Origin: Candidatus Rokuibacteriota bacterium
GTDB taxonomy: Bacteria; Methylomirabilota; Methylomirabilia; Rokubacteriales; CSP1-6
Length of the DNA stretch: 45,976 bases
Assembly (NCBI GenBank): GCA_003220225.1
Contig: QHRU01000065.1
Location: 1 to 45,976, forward strand
Direction: 5' to 3'
Shown: positions 1 through 6,560 of the stretch, in pieces
Position numbering within the stretch: position 1 is the first letter of the stretch
How the letters are laid out: each line of letters starts with the position of its first letter
Notes under the pieces: model-generated
Told to the model about the DNA's origin: nothing
What the model saw: only the letters and a program-made list of their open reading frames with translations
The model's database searches: none
Made by a program: the position numbers and the translations under genes

Positions 1-351
1 TGATCTGAAGGACCGCCCCGCCGGCCGGCTCTATGGCAGCAGCGCCATGGTGTCGGCGCCATACCCCTTGCAGCTGCACCCGACTTTCTCGGTGCCGCGG
101 CTGTCCCTGTTCCTCGCGGACCGTCGTTGTTCTTGCGCGCCGCCGACGGCGGTTTCACTCGCTCGCACCGCCACTTGCTCAGCTTGCCGAAGGCTCCGCG
201 GTTCGCTCGAGTTGATCACAGCCGCGACCGCCAGAAGAACGCTCCCAGGCGGGCACGCGCTTTGCTGAGGACATGGAAGTTCCAGAAGGGATCTTCTGGA
301 CAAACCTTAGGTTTCTGGCTCACGGCCTTTGCGACCGGAAGGAGAACGGCA
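1..351. other. gene-free stretch at window start
   Basis: No convincing gene is seen. Open frames on both strands here are short, arginine/serine-rich in translation and lack ribosome binding sites, as expected of chance frames in high-GC DNA. The only structure is the inverted repeat at 281-300. Confidence 0.5.
281..300. repeat. inverted repeat upstream of secreted-protein gene
   Basis: Perfect 8-bp arms (TCCAGAAG at 281-288, CTTCTGGA at 293-300) around a 4-base loop, about 50 bp before the start codon of the next gene. It could be an operator or an upstream terminator without a T tract; the sequence does not decide. Confidence 0.5.
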
Positions 352-996
352 ATGCGAAGAATCTATCTTCCGCTGTTCCTGTTTTGGCTGCTGCTGGTTC
401 AACAGGCGGTGGCAAAACCCTCCGAGCACCTCAATTTTGGGACGCAACTGAACGCCGCCGAGTGCAACACGACCGGAGCCAGGCTGGTGATCAACGTCAT
501 CCAGCACATCATCGGTGACGCCGATTCTGGGGAGTTTGGCAACTACTGGGCCTACGATGAGGTCCACCGTAGAATCCAGGTCTGGCAGTTGAGCGAGAAC
601 CCGGACACGTTCTGTGCCGTTCTCAAGTACATGGGATCCTTCGTGACGGTTCCGGGTGAGAGCCCCGGTTTTTTCGATCCGGATACCAACGATACTGTTG
701 CGGCTGGGGTGACCGGGACGTTCGAAGGGGGCTACCGGAGTACGGTGTTTACTGGGACGCTCAAAGACCCCCCCGACTACCGAACCAGTGGCAACATCGG
801 AACGTTTAACTACATGTGCGTCATCTTGCCTGGCGTTGTGGGTGGGGCTGCTTGCCCTGGTTACCGGGACTGGACGACCTTTTACTTCTCGAGCACATTG
901 GGTTTCGACCTCGCGTGGTGGGGTTGGGTCTACCACGCCGGCGATAACGGTTCATGGGTCAACTCGATCGATGGGAATTCGGGCGACATCAACTAG
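352..996 (+). CDS. secreted protein of unknown function, 214 aa
   Basis: The start is the ATG at 352 after a good GGAAGGAG site; the frame is open further upstream but without coding character. Residues 1-21 form a signal peptide: MRR, a hydrophobic stretch rich in Leu and Phe, then an AVA cleavage-type end. The mature part is rich in Gly, Thr, aromatic residues and Asn, includes the motif TGTFEGGYRSTVFTGT near the middle, and ends with a WGWVYHAGDNGSWVN block and NSGDIN. Five cysteines outside the signal suggest disulfides outside the cytoplasm. I recognise no enzyme family; similar beta-rich secreted hypotheticals occur in uncultured bacteria. Base composition is less GC-rich than its neighbours, which could indicate transfer. 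It stands alone and converges on the next gene across a strong hairpin. Confidence 0.75.
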   Translation: MRRIYLPLFLFWLLLVQQAVAKPSEHLNFGTQLNAAECNTTGARLVINVIQHIIGDADSGEFGNYWAYDEVHRRIQVWQLSENPDTFCAVLKYMGSFVTVPGESPGFFDPDTNDTVAAGVTGTFEGGYRSTVFTGTLKDPPDYRTSGNIGTFNYMCVILPGVVGGAACPGYRDWTTFYFSSTLGFDLAWWGWVYHAGDNGSWVNSIDGNSGDIN

Positions 997-1005
997 CGTC
1001 TAGTC

Positions 1006-2004
1006 TCACGCTGGACGGCCAAGAGCGCACCCGCGGGTGCGCTCTTTCCTGAAAGCTGAGGGCTGACGCGCATCCCCCAGGAGCGGGTACTCGGCCGCGT
1101 AGTTCTTGTTGAGGTCGCGCTCGTCATTGGTGGCGTGGATGAGCGTCTTGCCGGCCGGGATACTGGCCGCCATCCCGTGGCGGGTGAAGCTACATCCGAT
1201 GCCGAAGACCACGTCGGCCTCGCGGAGATACTGCAAGGTGTGTCCGGTCACGGCCGGGCCACCGGTGCCGAGCGCGAGCGGGTGATCCTCGGGGAACGCG
1301 CTCTTGGCTTCCATCGTGGTCATGACCGGAGCCTGGAGCAGGTCGGCCAGCTCGAGCAGATCATCCGACGCCTCGGCGTACAGCACACCCTGACCGGCGT
1401 GAATCACCGGCCGCCGCGCGTCGCGAAGCACCCGGGCGGCCGTCTCGACGTCGCGGACATTGGCGCCAGCCGACGTCACCTTGACCGGGCGGTACGCATC
1501 GATCAACGTCTCGGGCACGTCCTCGTTCAGGATGTCGGCGGGGATCTCGACCATCGCCGGGCCCGGGCGGCCCATGCGCATCAGGCTGATGGCCCGGCGC
1601 ATGACGTCCACGACCTGGCTGCCCACGGTGATGGTCTCGACGGACTTGGTCACCGACGCGTACGTGCGCGCCGAGCTGAACAAGGGGAAGACCTGGGCAC
1701 GGTCGCGCGGGTGGCCGAGCGGCAGGAGCAGCATCGGCGTGGAATCGGAGTATGCGGTGGCCACGCCGGGGAAGGCGTTCTCGGCCCCGGGGCCGTACTG
1801 CATGCAGAAGACCGCGAGCGTCTTGCCGTTCTTCACGCGCGCATAGCCGTCGGCGATGCCGACGCCCACGCGTTCCTGGCGGCAGAGCACGGGCCGGATG
1901 TCAGCCTTGGCCGCGGCCTCGATCACCGCGGTCGTCGGATAGGCGCTCAGGAATTCCGTGCCCTCGATCTTGAGAATGCGGGCGATGGCATCGACGACTT
2001 TCAC
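1006..2004 (-). CDS. 3'-truncated thiamine-diphosphate enzyme (acetolactate-synthase-like)
   Basis: The start is a GTG at 2004 after GAGGAG, 14 bp behind the upstream gene's stop, so the two probably form an operon. The 332 residues hold the N-terminal pyrimidine-binding domain (about 1-170), with the catalytic-type Glu44 in RQERVG, and the central domain (about 190-320). The family is normally about 550 residues with a C-terminal diphosphate-binding domain carrying the Gly-Asp...Asn-Asn motif; that domain is missing. Homology stops at LLGDA near 1070 and the last 19 or so residues are read through the terminator region. It probably cannot bind TPP alone and is likely a pseudogene, unless a partner supplies the missing domain. 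Confidence 0.75.
   Translation of the reverse strand: MKVVDAIARILKIEGTEFLSAYPTTAVIEAAAKADIRPVLCRQERVGVGIADGYARVKNGKTLAVFCMQYGPGAENAFPGVATAYSDSTPMLLLPLGHPRDRAQVFPLFSSARTYASVTKSVETITVGSQVVDVMRRAISLMRMGRPGPAMVEIPADILNEDVPETLIDAYRPVKVTSAGANVRDVETAARVLRDARRPVIHAGQGVLYAEASDDLLELADLLQAPVMTTMEAKSAFPEDHPLALGTGGPAVTGHTLQYLREADVVFGIGCSFTRHGMAASIPAGKTLIHATNDERDLNKNYAAEYPLLGDARQPSAFRKERTRGCALGRPA
1021..1046. terminator. bidirectional intrinsic terminator
   Basis: A perfect 26-bp palindrome (left arm AAGAGCGCACCCG) with A and T runs at its ends, between two convergent genes. It lies inside the 3' end of the minus-strand frame, consistent with that frame having lost its original stop. Confidence 0.8.
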
Positions 2005-2018
2005 GGTTGCGCGCTCCT

Positions 2019-2456
2019 CTAGCGTTTGGGCTCTGCGATGAACACCGGGATCCGTCGCGTGGTCTTCGCCTGGTATTCCTCGTACGGCGGATACGCCGCG
2101 ACGGCGAGCTTCCATAGCCGCGCCCGCTCGGCCTCGTCCTTGACCTCGCGGACCCGCATCGTCTGGACGGTGGTGTGGTCGCGAAGCTCCACGGCGGGGT
2201 TGGCGCGCAGGTTGTAGACCCAGACCGGGTGCTTCGGCGCTCCTCCCAGCGAGCCGACGAGGACGTAGCTGGTGCCGTCCTTGACGCGCATCAGCGGCGT
2301 CTTGCGAATCGCGCCCGTCTTGTTGCCGGTGTGGGTCACGATGATCACCGGCAGCCCGGTGTCGCGGAGCGTGGTGCCTTCCTTCCCGCCACTGCCCTCG
2401 TAGAGCTCGACCTGCTCGCGCACCCACTGCCTGGGGCTTGGGATGTAGTTCGCCAC
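2019..2456 (-). CDS. deazaflavin (F420)-dependent nitroreductase/quinone reductase family protein
   Basis: A 145-residue protein starting at a GTG (2456) six bases after GGAGAGGAG. It has the compact split-barrel layout of the Ddn/FGD-associated family (PF04075): TGLPVIIVTHTGNKTGAIRKTPLMRV near residues 33-58, then YVLVGSLGG, HPVWVYNL and a NPAVELRD segment. Members use F420H2 to reduce quinones, nitro compounds or other electrophiles. The length is typical for a complete member. It is first in a two-gene minus-strand unit with the truncated TPP enzyme. The substrate cannot be inferred. Confidence 0.85.
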   Translation of the reverse strand: MANYIPSPRQWVREQVELYEGSGGKEGTTLRDTGLPVIIVTHTGNKTGAIRKTPLMRVKDGTSYVLVGSLGGAPKHPVWVYNLRANPAVELRDHTTVQTMRVREVKDEAERARLWKLAVAAYPPYEEYQAKTTRRIPVFIAEPKR

Positions 2457-2659
2457 GATGATCTCCTCTCCGATTTCTTTGTCGCCCGACTCGTGATACA
2501 CCGCCCGCGAAACCTCCGCAAGGCTGTGGCGTATGGGCGCGCCGCGGCTGTCGTGGGACCGCCACCCCGGTCCGCGCCGGCGCTCAGCGGTGTGACCTTT
2601 CGGTGACATCACCGTCGTGCATTCTTGCGTTGCGCCGGTCCGGCGCGCTATCGTCCTCC

Positions 2660-2930
2660 ATGCTCGCCGTTCATGAGACGCCGACGGCCTACCCCAAGCC
2701 CCGCTTGCTCGACCGTGTCCGTGACGCCATCCGCGCTCGCCACTACAGCCGCCGCACCGAGGACGCATACGTCGGCTGGATCAGGCGATACATCTTCTTT
2801 CACGGCAAGCGGCACCCGGCCGAGATGGGCGCGCCGGAGGTCGCACGGTTCCTGTCGTCGCTCGCCGTGGACGGTCACGTCGCCGCGTCCACCCAAAACC
2901 AGGCGCTGAGCGCACTGCTCTTCCTGTACC
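2660..2930 (+). pseudogene. integron-type tyrosine integrase, N-terminal fragment
   Basis: From the ATG at 2660 the frame reads an integron-integrase N-terminal core-binding domain: PRLLDRVRDAIRARHYS, then a WIRRYIFFHGKRHP block and STQNQALSALLFLY. These are hallmark IntI segments. Homology on this strand stops at the palindromic GTAC at 2926-2929, and the continuation is found on the opposite strand. The catalytic domain (Arg-His-Arg-Tyr) is absent, so this is not a functional recombinase. Confidence 0.85.
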
Positions 2931-3118
2931 CGCAGCCTGCAGCACTCGAGTACGCGAAGACCCGCGCCGTAGAGCAGGCACGCCATGAGCCGCGCCGGCC
3001 CATCGAGCCGCCCGAGCGCCGCGCGCACCTCGTCACGCGTGAGGACGACTGGCAGCCGCTCGGGCCGCCGGGCGCGCACGACCTCGTCCAGCCACGGCAG
3101 CTCCACGCCCAGCAAAGG
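2930..3118 (-). pseudogene. inverted middle segment of the same integron integrase
   Basis: Read on the minus strand, this stretch encodes LLGVELPWLDEVVRARRPER, a PVVLTRDEVRAALGRLDG block and LLYGAGLRVLECCRLRV. This is exactly the IntI part expected to follow the N-terminal fragment at 2660-2930, including the loop with the first catalytic Arg. It lies in the same place but flipped. The remaining catalytic domain is not present on either side. Confidence 0.85.
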
Positions 3119-3125
3119 GATCGCC

Positions 3126-3230
3126 ACGGTCCGCATCGCCAGCGGCGAGCTGCGGCGTGCCGAGATCCACTGGTATGAGGCATATGGAATCGGACGCGTT
3201 CGCCACAAGATCAAGAGGTTTCTAGACTGA
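3126..3230 (+). pseudogene. small conserved protein, 5' end lost at the integrase junction
   Basis: The frame reads VRIASGELRRAEIHWYEAYG and IGRVRHKIKRFLD before the TGA at 3228. This resembles a small protein family that I recall as often encoded just before a partner like the next gene. The stop lies 3 bp before the next ATG, so the two were translationally linked. No ATG, GTG or TTG start with a binding site is left; the 5' end falls at the rearrangement near 3120. Function unknown. Confidence 0.5.
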
Positions 3231-3233
3231 GCC

Positions 3234-3533
3234 ATGACGACCCGGGAGAAGGGATACGCTCTCTGCGTTGAGAATCGCGGCGCCGAAGATCTTGAGATCC
3301 GCAAGGTCTACCGCGTGCTGCACGACAAGGGCGCGGCGGCTACCGGCTACGTGCGAGTCATCGACGAATCCGGTGAAGACTATCTCTACCCGGCTGCCTA
3401 TTTCGTCTCCGTCGAGTTGCCGCAGAAGGCGAAGCGTGCCTGGACGGCGAATCGAGGCCTCGCCAAGCGGCGGCGGTCGTCGAACGAGCCGCTTCAGCGG
3501 ACCGGAGCTCGCGTTACTCGCTCCGGCCGCTAA
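3234..3533 (+). CDS. small conserved protein of unknown function, integron cassette gene
   Basis: 99 residues. The N-terminal 65 or so form a conserved unit (ALCVENRGAEDLEIRKVYRV, then a DESGEDYLYPAAYFV block) typical of a small soluble hypothetical family. I recall homologues that end shortly after FV.VELP; here the frame runs into the attC site, and the tail EPLQRTGARVTRSGR is simply translated attC sequence, with the stop at 3531-3533 inside it. The Shine-Dalgarno is weak, consistent with coupling to the upstream remnant. Function unknown. Confidence 0.7.
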   Translation: MTTREKGYALCVENRGAEDLEIRKVYRVLHDKGAAATGYVRVIDESGEDYLYPAAYFVSVELPQKAKRAWTANRGLAKRRRSSNEPLQRTGARVTRSGR

Positions 3534-3548
3534 GCGGCGTCGTTATCC
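3479..3548 (+). repeat. attC-like recombination site 1
   Basis: Imperfect inverted repeat with R'' GTCGAAC (3479-3485) and R' GTTATCC (3542-3548). The left arm GCCGCTTCAGCGGACCGGAG pairs with the right-arm complement GCCGCTTAGCGGCCGGAG except for two extra bases, C and A, that stay unpaired on one strand. Such extrahelical bases are a hallmark of attC hairpins. The stop codon of the preceding gene lies inside, as is usual for cassettes. Confidence 0.8.
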
Positions 3549-3558
3549 GGACGCAGGA

Positions 3559-3954
3559 ATGACGAACGCCCTCGGTAGGAGAATCCTCGGAACGGCTGTC
3601 GTGGTCTTGTCGGCGGCTATCTGGAGCTATGGCCTCCAATGGTCAGCGCTACTGAACCTCGTCACCGGTCCTCTGAACGGCTTCTTGTCGGCCCGTGCTG
3701 CGGTCCTTCTCCGTGGGATGTCAGGGGCTGGGCGAACCCGACTCCTTGCACTGGGTTTGTATGGCGCCGTGCTCGCAGTGGCCGCCGCTGCTCTGGCCGG
3801 TGGCGTTGTACCCATCGCGGCAAACGGACTTCAACCTTCGTTCTCGACCGTGTTTCTCGGCGTCCATGGAGAAGGACTGCTCGGCCTTCTAGGGCTGCTT
3901 GCGGGAGCGGCCGTGGCCCTTCTCGCCTTCAGAGCGCACCGGGTCGCCGGGTAA
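3559..3954 (+). CDS. small integral membrane protein, integron cassette gene
   Basis: 131 residues starting 10 bp after attC site 1, with AGGA very close to the ATG. Three hydrophobic segments are visible (about 10-30, 60-88 and 104-127), rich in Ala, Leu and Gly, with basic residues between (AGRTRLL). Its stop (3952-3954) lies in the R'' box of attC site 2, so this is a clean single-gene cassette of about 485 bp. No known family is recognised; three-pass small membrane proteins of unknown role are common cassette cargo. Confidence 0.65.
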   Translation: MTNALGRRILGTAVVVLSAAIWSYGLQWSALLNLVTGPLNGFLSARAAVLLRGMSGAGRTRLLALGLYGAVLAVAAAALAGGVVPIAANGLQPSFSTVFLGVHGEGLLGLLGLLAGAAVALLAFRAHRVAG

Positions 3955-4033
3955 CCCGCCGTTGCAGACGGACGGAGGGGTCGGTCGCTGCGCGCCCTCT
4001 CCCCTCCGCCGCTGAACGGCAGTATCGTTCGGC
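3949..4033 (+). repeat. attC-like recombination site 2
   Basis: R'' GGGTAAC (3949-3955) and R' GTTCGGC (4027-4033). The left arm GCCGTTGCAGACGGACGG pairs with the complement of the right arm, GCCGTTCAGCGGCGG, with G, A and A left unpaired, followed by a GGAGGGG/CCCCTCC stem and a variable terminal loop. Same polarity as site 1. Confidence 0.8.
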
Positions 4034-4081
4034 GCCGAGGGGCACGAGTGGCGTGATCGAACCCAACGGAGGAGCGTAAGT

Positions 4082-4867
4082 ATGTTCGGCGCCGCCGAGG
4101 CGTACGAAGGATATATGGCCCGCTGGAGCCGGCGACTGGCGGAGATGTTCCTCGACTTCACCGGGTTCACTGACGGAGACCGGCTGCTCGACGTCGGCTG
4201 TGGTACAGGCGCTCTCGCGATGACGGCCGCGGCCCGCACGAGCCGGTCGGAGATCGTTGGAGTTGATCCCACGGAGACCTACGTCGCGTTTGCGCGTGAG
4301 CACGCATCGGCGCCTCGCCTGCGCTTTGATGTCGGCGACGCCCGGGCGTTGACGTACGCCAACGCAACCTTCGATCGAACGCTGTCTCTCCTCGTCTTGC
4401 AGTTCATCCCCGACATGGACCGGGCCATTCTCGAGATGTGTCGGGTGACCAGGCCCGGCGGCATCGTAGGCGGCTGCGTCTGGGACGCCGAGGCCGCTGG
4501 ACAGGGCCTGGTGCATGTCTTCTGGGACGCTGCCGTCGCGCTCGATCCTTCCGCGGAGGCGAGGCATGTGCGCAACCGCGACACCAGCCGGCGCGGTGCG
4601 CTGTCAGGAAAATTCGGCGCGCACGACCTGGTCGATGTGACGGAGACTATCCTTACCGTTGCGATGGAGTTCACCGGGTTCGACGATTTTTGGCTACCTC
4701 ACTTGGAGCCCGCGGGGCCGACGGGCGCCTACGTTGCGGGACTCTCTACGGAGCGCCGGGCAGCCTTGCAGGCCCGCCTGCGCCGGGCTGTCCTCGGCGA
4801 TCTTCCGGAGGGGCCCTTCACGCTGCACACGCCCGCTCTAGCTGTCCGCGGTCAGGTTCCGCGCTGA
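4082..4867 (+). CDS. class I SAM-dependent methyltransferase, integron cassette gene
   Basis: 261 residues with GGAGGAG eight bases before the ATG. A Rossmann methyltransferase fold of the methyltransferase-11/UbiE type: motif I LLDVGCGTGALA at 35-46, the acidic end of strand 2 at VGVDPTETYVAFA, motif II around DVGDARAL, a post-motif TLSLLVLQFIPD and the RPGGIVGGCVW strand. The C-terminal 100 residues are less conserved and probably form the substrate cap. The acceptor is unknown. It is the sole gene of a cassette of about 945 bp between attC sites 2 and 3 and has no promoter of its own that I can see. Confidence 0.85.
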   Translation: MFGAAEAYEGYMARWSRRLAEMFLDFTGFTDGDRLLDVGCGTGALAMTAAARTSRSEIVGVDPTETYVAFAREHASAPRLRFDVGDARALTYANATFDRTLSLLVLQFIPDMDRAILEMCRVTRPGGIVGGCVWDAEAAGQGLVHVFWDAAVALDPSAEARHVRNRDTSRRGALSGKFGAHDLVDVTETILTVAMEFTGFDDFWLPHLEPAGPTGAYVAGLSTERRAALQARLRRAVLGDLPEGPFTLHTPALAVRGQVPR

Positions 4868-4920
4868 GTTCCATCGGGGGATGGCTTGAGCAGTGCCCAA
4901 AAAGTGCGTGGTGGCCCGGC

Positions 4921-4978
4921 GTCGAACTTCGGCATGCAGCCGGCGGCCTTCGGCCGCGGCTGATACCCGGCGCTAGGC
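4921..4978 (+). repeat. attC-like recombination site 3
   Basis: 58 bp, close to the classic 59-base element. R'' GTCGAAC (4921-4927) and R' GCTAGGC (4972-4978, one change from the GTTAGGC form). The left arm TTCGGCATGCAGCCGGCGG pairs with the right-arm complement with two unpaired G bases. The R' change at the crossover triplet may make it inactive. Confidence 0.8.
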
Positions 4979-4985
4979 GGGCGGC

Positions 4986-5864
4986 ATGACGTTTCGAGAT
5001 ATCCGAGCACGCGCCCTCATCGCACTTGGGATCGGTGCGCTCGTTATGGGCGCTACCGCCTCATGGCAGCTTGGTTCCCAGCTCGTTAGGCCAGTCAACC
5101 GTCCGGTCCCACTGCCCGCCGGTTTCCCGGCTCAGGTGGTCTCGCTTCCGGGGCCGGGGCATGCCATCGCCGGTTGGTGGCTCAATCAAGGCGGCGACTC
5201 TCCGGTCGTTCTTCTTCTCCACTCTATACGCGCTGACCGCTCGTCCATGCTGTCGCGGGCGAAGCTGTTGCTGGGCCACGGCTTCTCTGTCCTCCTGATC
5301 GATCTCCAAGGCCATGGCGAAACCCCGGGCGTTGCGATCACCATGGGGTCGCGCGAGTCCGGCGATGTCCGTGCAGCACTTGGGTGGCTCAAGCGCACGG
5401 TGCCCTCGCGTCGGATCGGGGTCATCGGCTGTTCTCTCGGCGGCGCAGCCGTCCTACTTAGCCCTCAACCATCGGGCTTCGACGCGGTCGTTCTCGAGGC
5501 TGTGTATCCCCGCGTTGCCCGCGCTATCGAGAACAGAATCCGCATCAGGTTGGGACCGCTCGCGCCTGCACTCACGCCGTTGCTGCTCGTCCAGCTCCAA
5601 CCGCGGCTGCACATCTCGCCGCGGGACCTTGAGCCGATTCGTTCGATCGACCGCCTGGGGTCACCGGTTCTCGTGGTCGCAGGGTCGCGCGACCAGCACA
5701 CAACACTCGCGGAGTCCGAAGAGCTTTTCCGTGCGGCAGTCCAACCAAAACGACTGTGGGTAGTCACCGGTGCCCGTCACCAAGACTTCTTATCCTTCGA
5801 CCCGGCAGGCTACGACTCAGAGGTCATCGGATTCCTTCTTGAACACTTGCGGCCGGCCGCCTGA
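4986..5864 (+). CDS. alpha/beta hydrolase with N-terminal membrane anchor, integron cassette gene
   Basis: 292 residues, starting 8 bp after attC site 3. Residues 9-30 form a hydrophobic anchor or uncleaved signal. The hydrolase core begins near 50; the nucleophile elbow is GCSLGG with Ser150, and the acid and base fit Asp236 (GSRDQHT) and His265 (GARHQD), so the triad is complete. The oxyanion region is LLLHSIRADRSS. It resembles the BAAT/serine aminopeptidase-like lipase and esterase group; the substrate is unknown. Its stop (5862-5864) starts the R'' box of attC site 4, defining a cassette of about 940 bp. Confidence 0.85.
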   Translation: MTFRDIRARALIALGIGALVMGATASWQLGSQLVRPVNRPVPLPAGFPAQVVSLPGPGHAIAGWWLNQGGDSPVVLLLHSIRADRSSMLSRAKLLLGHGFSVLLIDLQGHGETPGVAITMGSRESGDVRAALGWLKRTVPSRRIGVIGCSLGGAAVLLSPQPSGFDAVVLEAVYPRVARAIENRIRIRLGPLAPALTPLLLVQLQPRLHISPRDLEPIRSIDRLGSPVLVVAGSRDQHTTLAESEELFRAAVQPKRLWVVTGARHQDFLSFDPAGYDSEVIGFLLEHLRPAA

Positions 5865-5918
5865 CAACAGGATGAACATGACGGCGTGCCGCGCCGCAAG
5901 TTGTCCTGAGCGTTCGGC
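5862..5918 (+). repeat. attC-like recombination site 4
   Basis: 57 bp. R'' TGACAAC (5862-5868) and R' GTTCGGC (5912-5918, identical to site 2). The left arm AGGATGAACATGACGGCG pairs with the complement of the right arm, AGGACAACTTGCGGCG, with extra unpaired bases. Less symmetrical than the other three sites but with correct boxes, spacing and polarity. Confidence 0.7.
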
Positions 5919-5957
5919 GGCATCCTCGGTTGTCGCGATTCGGAGGGCTGGAGACTG

Positions 5958-6317
5958 ATGAGCGTGCGCATCGGTTGCATTGTCATGCATTGCAGCGAGT
6001 TTGAACGCACGGTGGCGTTTTGGCAGGACGCCCTCCACTATGTTCCTAGAGAACCCGCGCGTAACGGCTGGGTGGTGCTTCAGGACCCGGAGGGCAAGGG
6101 TCCGAACCTGTCGTTTCAAGCACGGGACACCCGCCGGGAACGACGAAGCTGGTTGCACGTGGACCTCTACGCGGACGACAAAGATGGCGAAGTGGAGCGC
6201 TTGGTGAAGCTCGGCGCTCGCCGATACCTGTGGCGATATCGCCCCCGCAGCGATTTCGTCGTCCTGGAGGACCCTGGGGGCACGCTCTTCTGTGTGGTTC
6301 AGGTTTCGCCGCGTTAG
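5958..6317 (+). CDS. VOC-superfamily protein (glyoxalase/bleomycin-resistance-like)
   Basis: 119 residues with GGAG six bases before the ATG. It has the two beta-alpha-beta-beta-beta modules of the vicinal oxygen chelate fold: module 1 from IGCIVMHCSEFERTVAFW to the QDPEGKGPNLSFQ strand, module 2 from WLHVDLYADD to VVLEDPGGTLFCVVQ. Potential metal ligands include His75 and a late acidic residue. It follows attC site 4 at a cassette-like distance, but no attC site is visible after it, so it is the last and possibly truncated cassette. The role could be resistance, isomerisation or dioxygenation; the sequence alone does not decide. Confidence 0.8.
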   Translation: MSVRIGCIVMHCSEFERTVAFWQDALHYVPREPARNGWVVLQDPEGKGPNLSFQARDTRRERRSWLHVDLYADDKDGEVERLVKLGARRYLWRYRPRSDFVVLEDPGGTLFCVVQVSPR

Positions 6318-6408
6318 AGTAGCGCAGGAATGATCGAATGGATGACCGGCTTGCCGGAGGTGAGGCGCCGATCGCCGGGGTCGCAGCGCCGCTCGACGAC
6401 GGGCTCCC

Positions 6409-6560
6409 GGCGAGGACAACCTGCTGGTGTTCTACTTGCCGGACGCGGATGAGTGGAAGCGATCGGTGGCGCGGCTAGAGGATCTGGGCCACAAGCCGGT
6501 CAAGGCGTTCAATCCGTACTGGGACAAGAAGGGCAAGACGTTCGAGGATCCAGATCGAGC
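6409..6560 (+). pseudogene. C-terminal fragment of a second VOC protein
   Basis: The frame reads GEDNLLVFYLPDADEWKRSV, then LEDLGHKPVKAFNPYWD and FEDPD, a typical second half of a glyoxalase-family protein. Homology ends abruptly at FEDPD (about 6560), where the antisense amidohydrolase gene begins. Upstream in frame there is a stop at 6361 and no recognisable first module. A remnant, not a gene. Confidence 0.7.

Noticed and set aside
31-303. 90-codon minus-strand frame at the window start
   Set aside because: No binding site, no signal or domain, and Arg/Ser-rich translation; not supported as a gene.
2005-2565. Upstream extension of the truncated TPP gene across the reductase gene
   Set aside because: The frame is open but antisense-like in character, while the reductase in another frame of the same strand has full family similarity and its own binding site. 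The GTG at 2004 with GAGGAG is the real start.
6312-6318. GTTAGAG as the R' box of a fifth attC site
   Set aside because: No complementary left arm or R'' box lies within 150 bp upstream, so it is a chance match at the end of the VOC gene.
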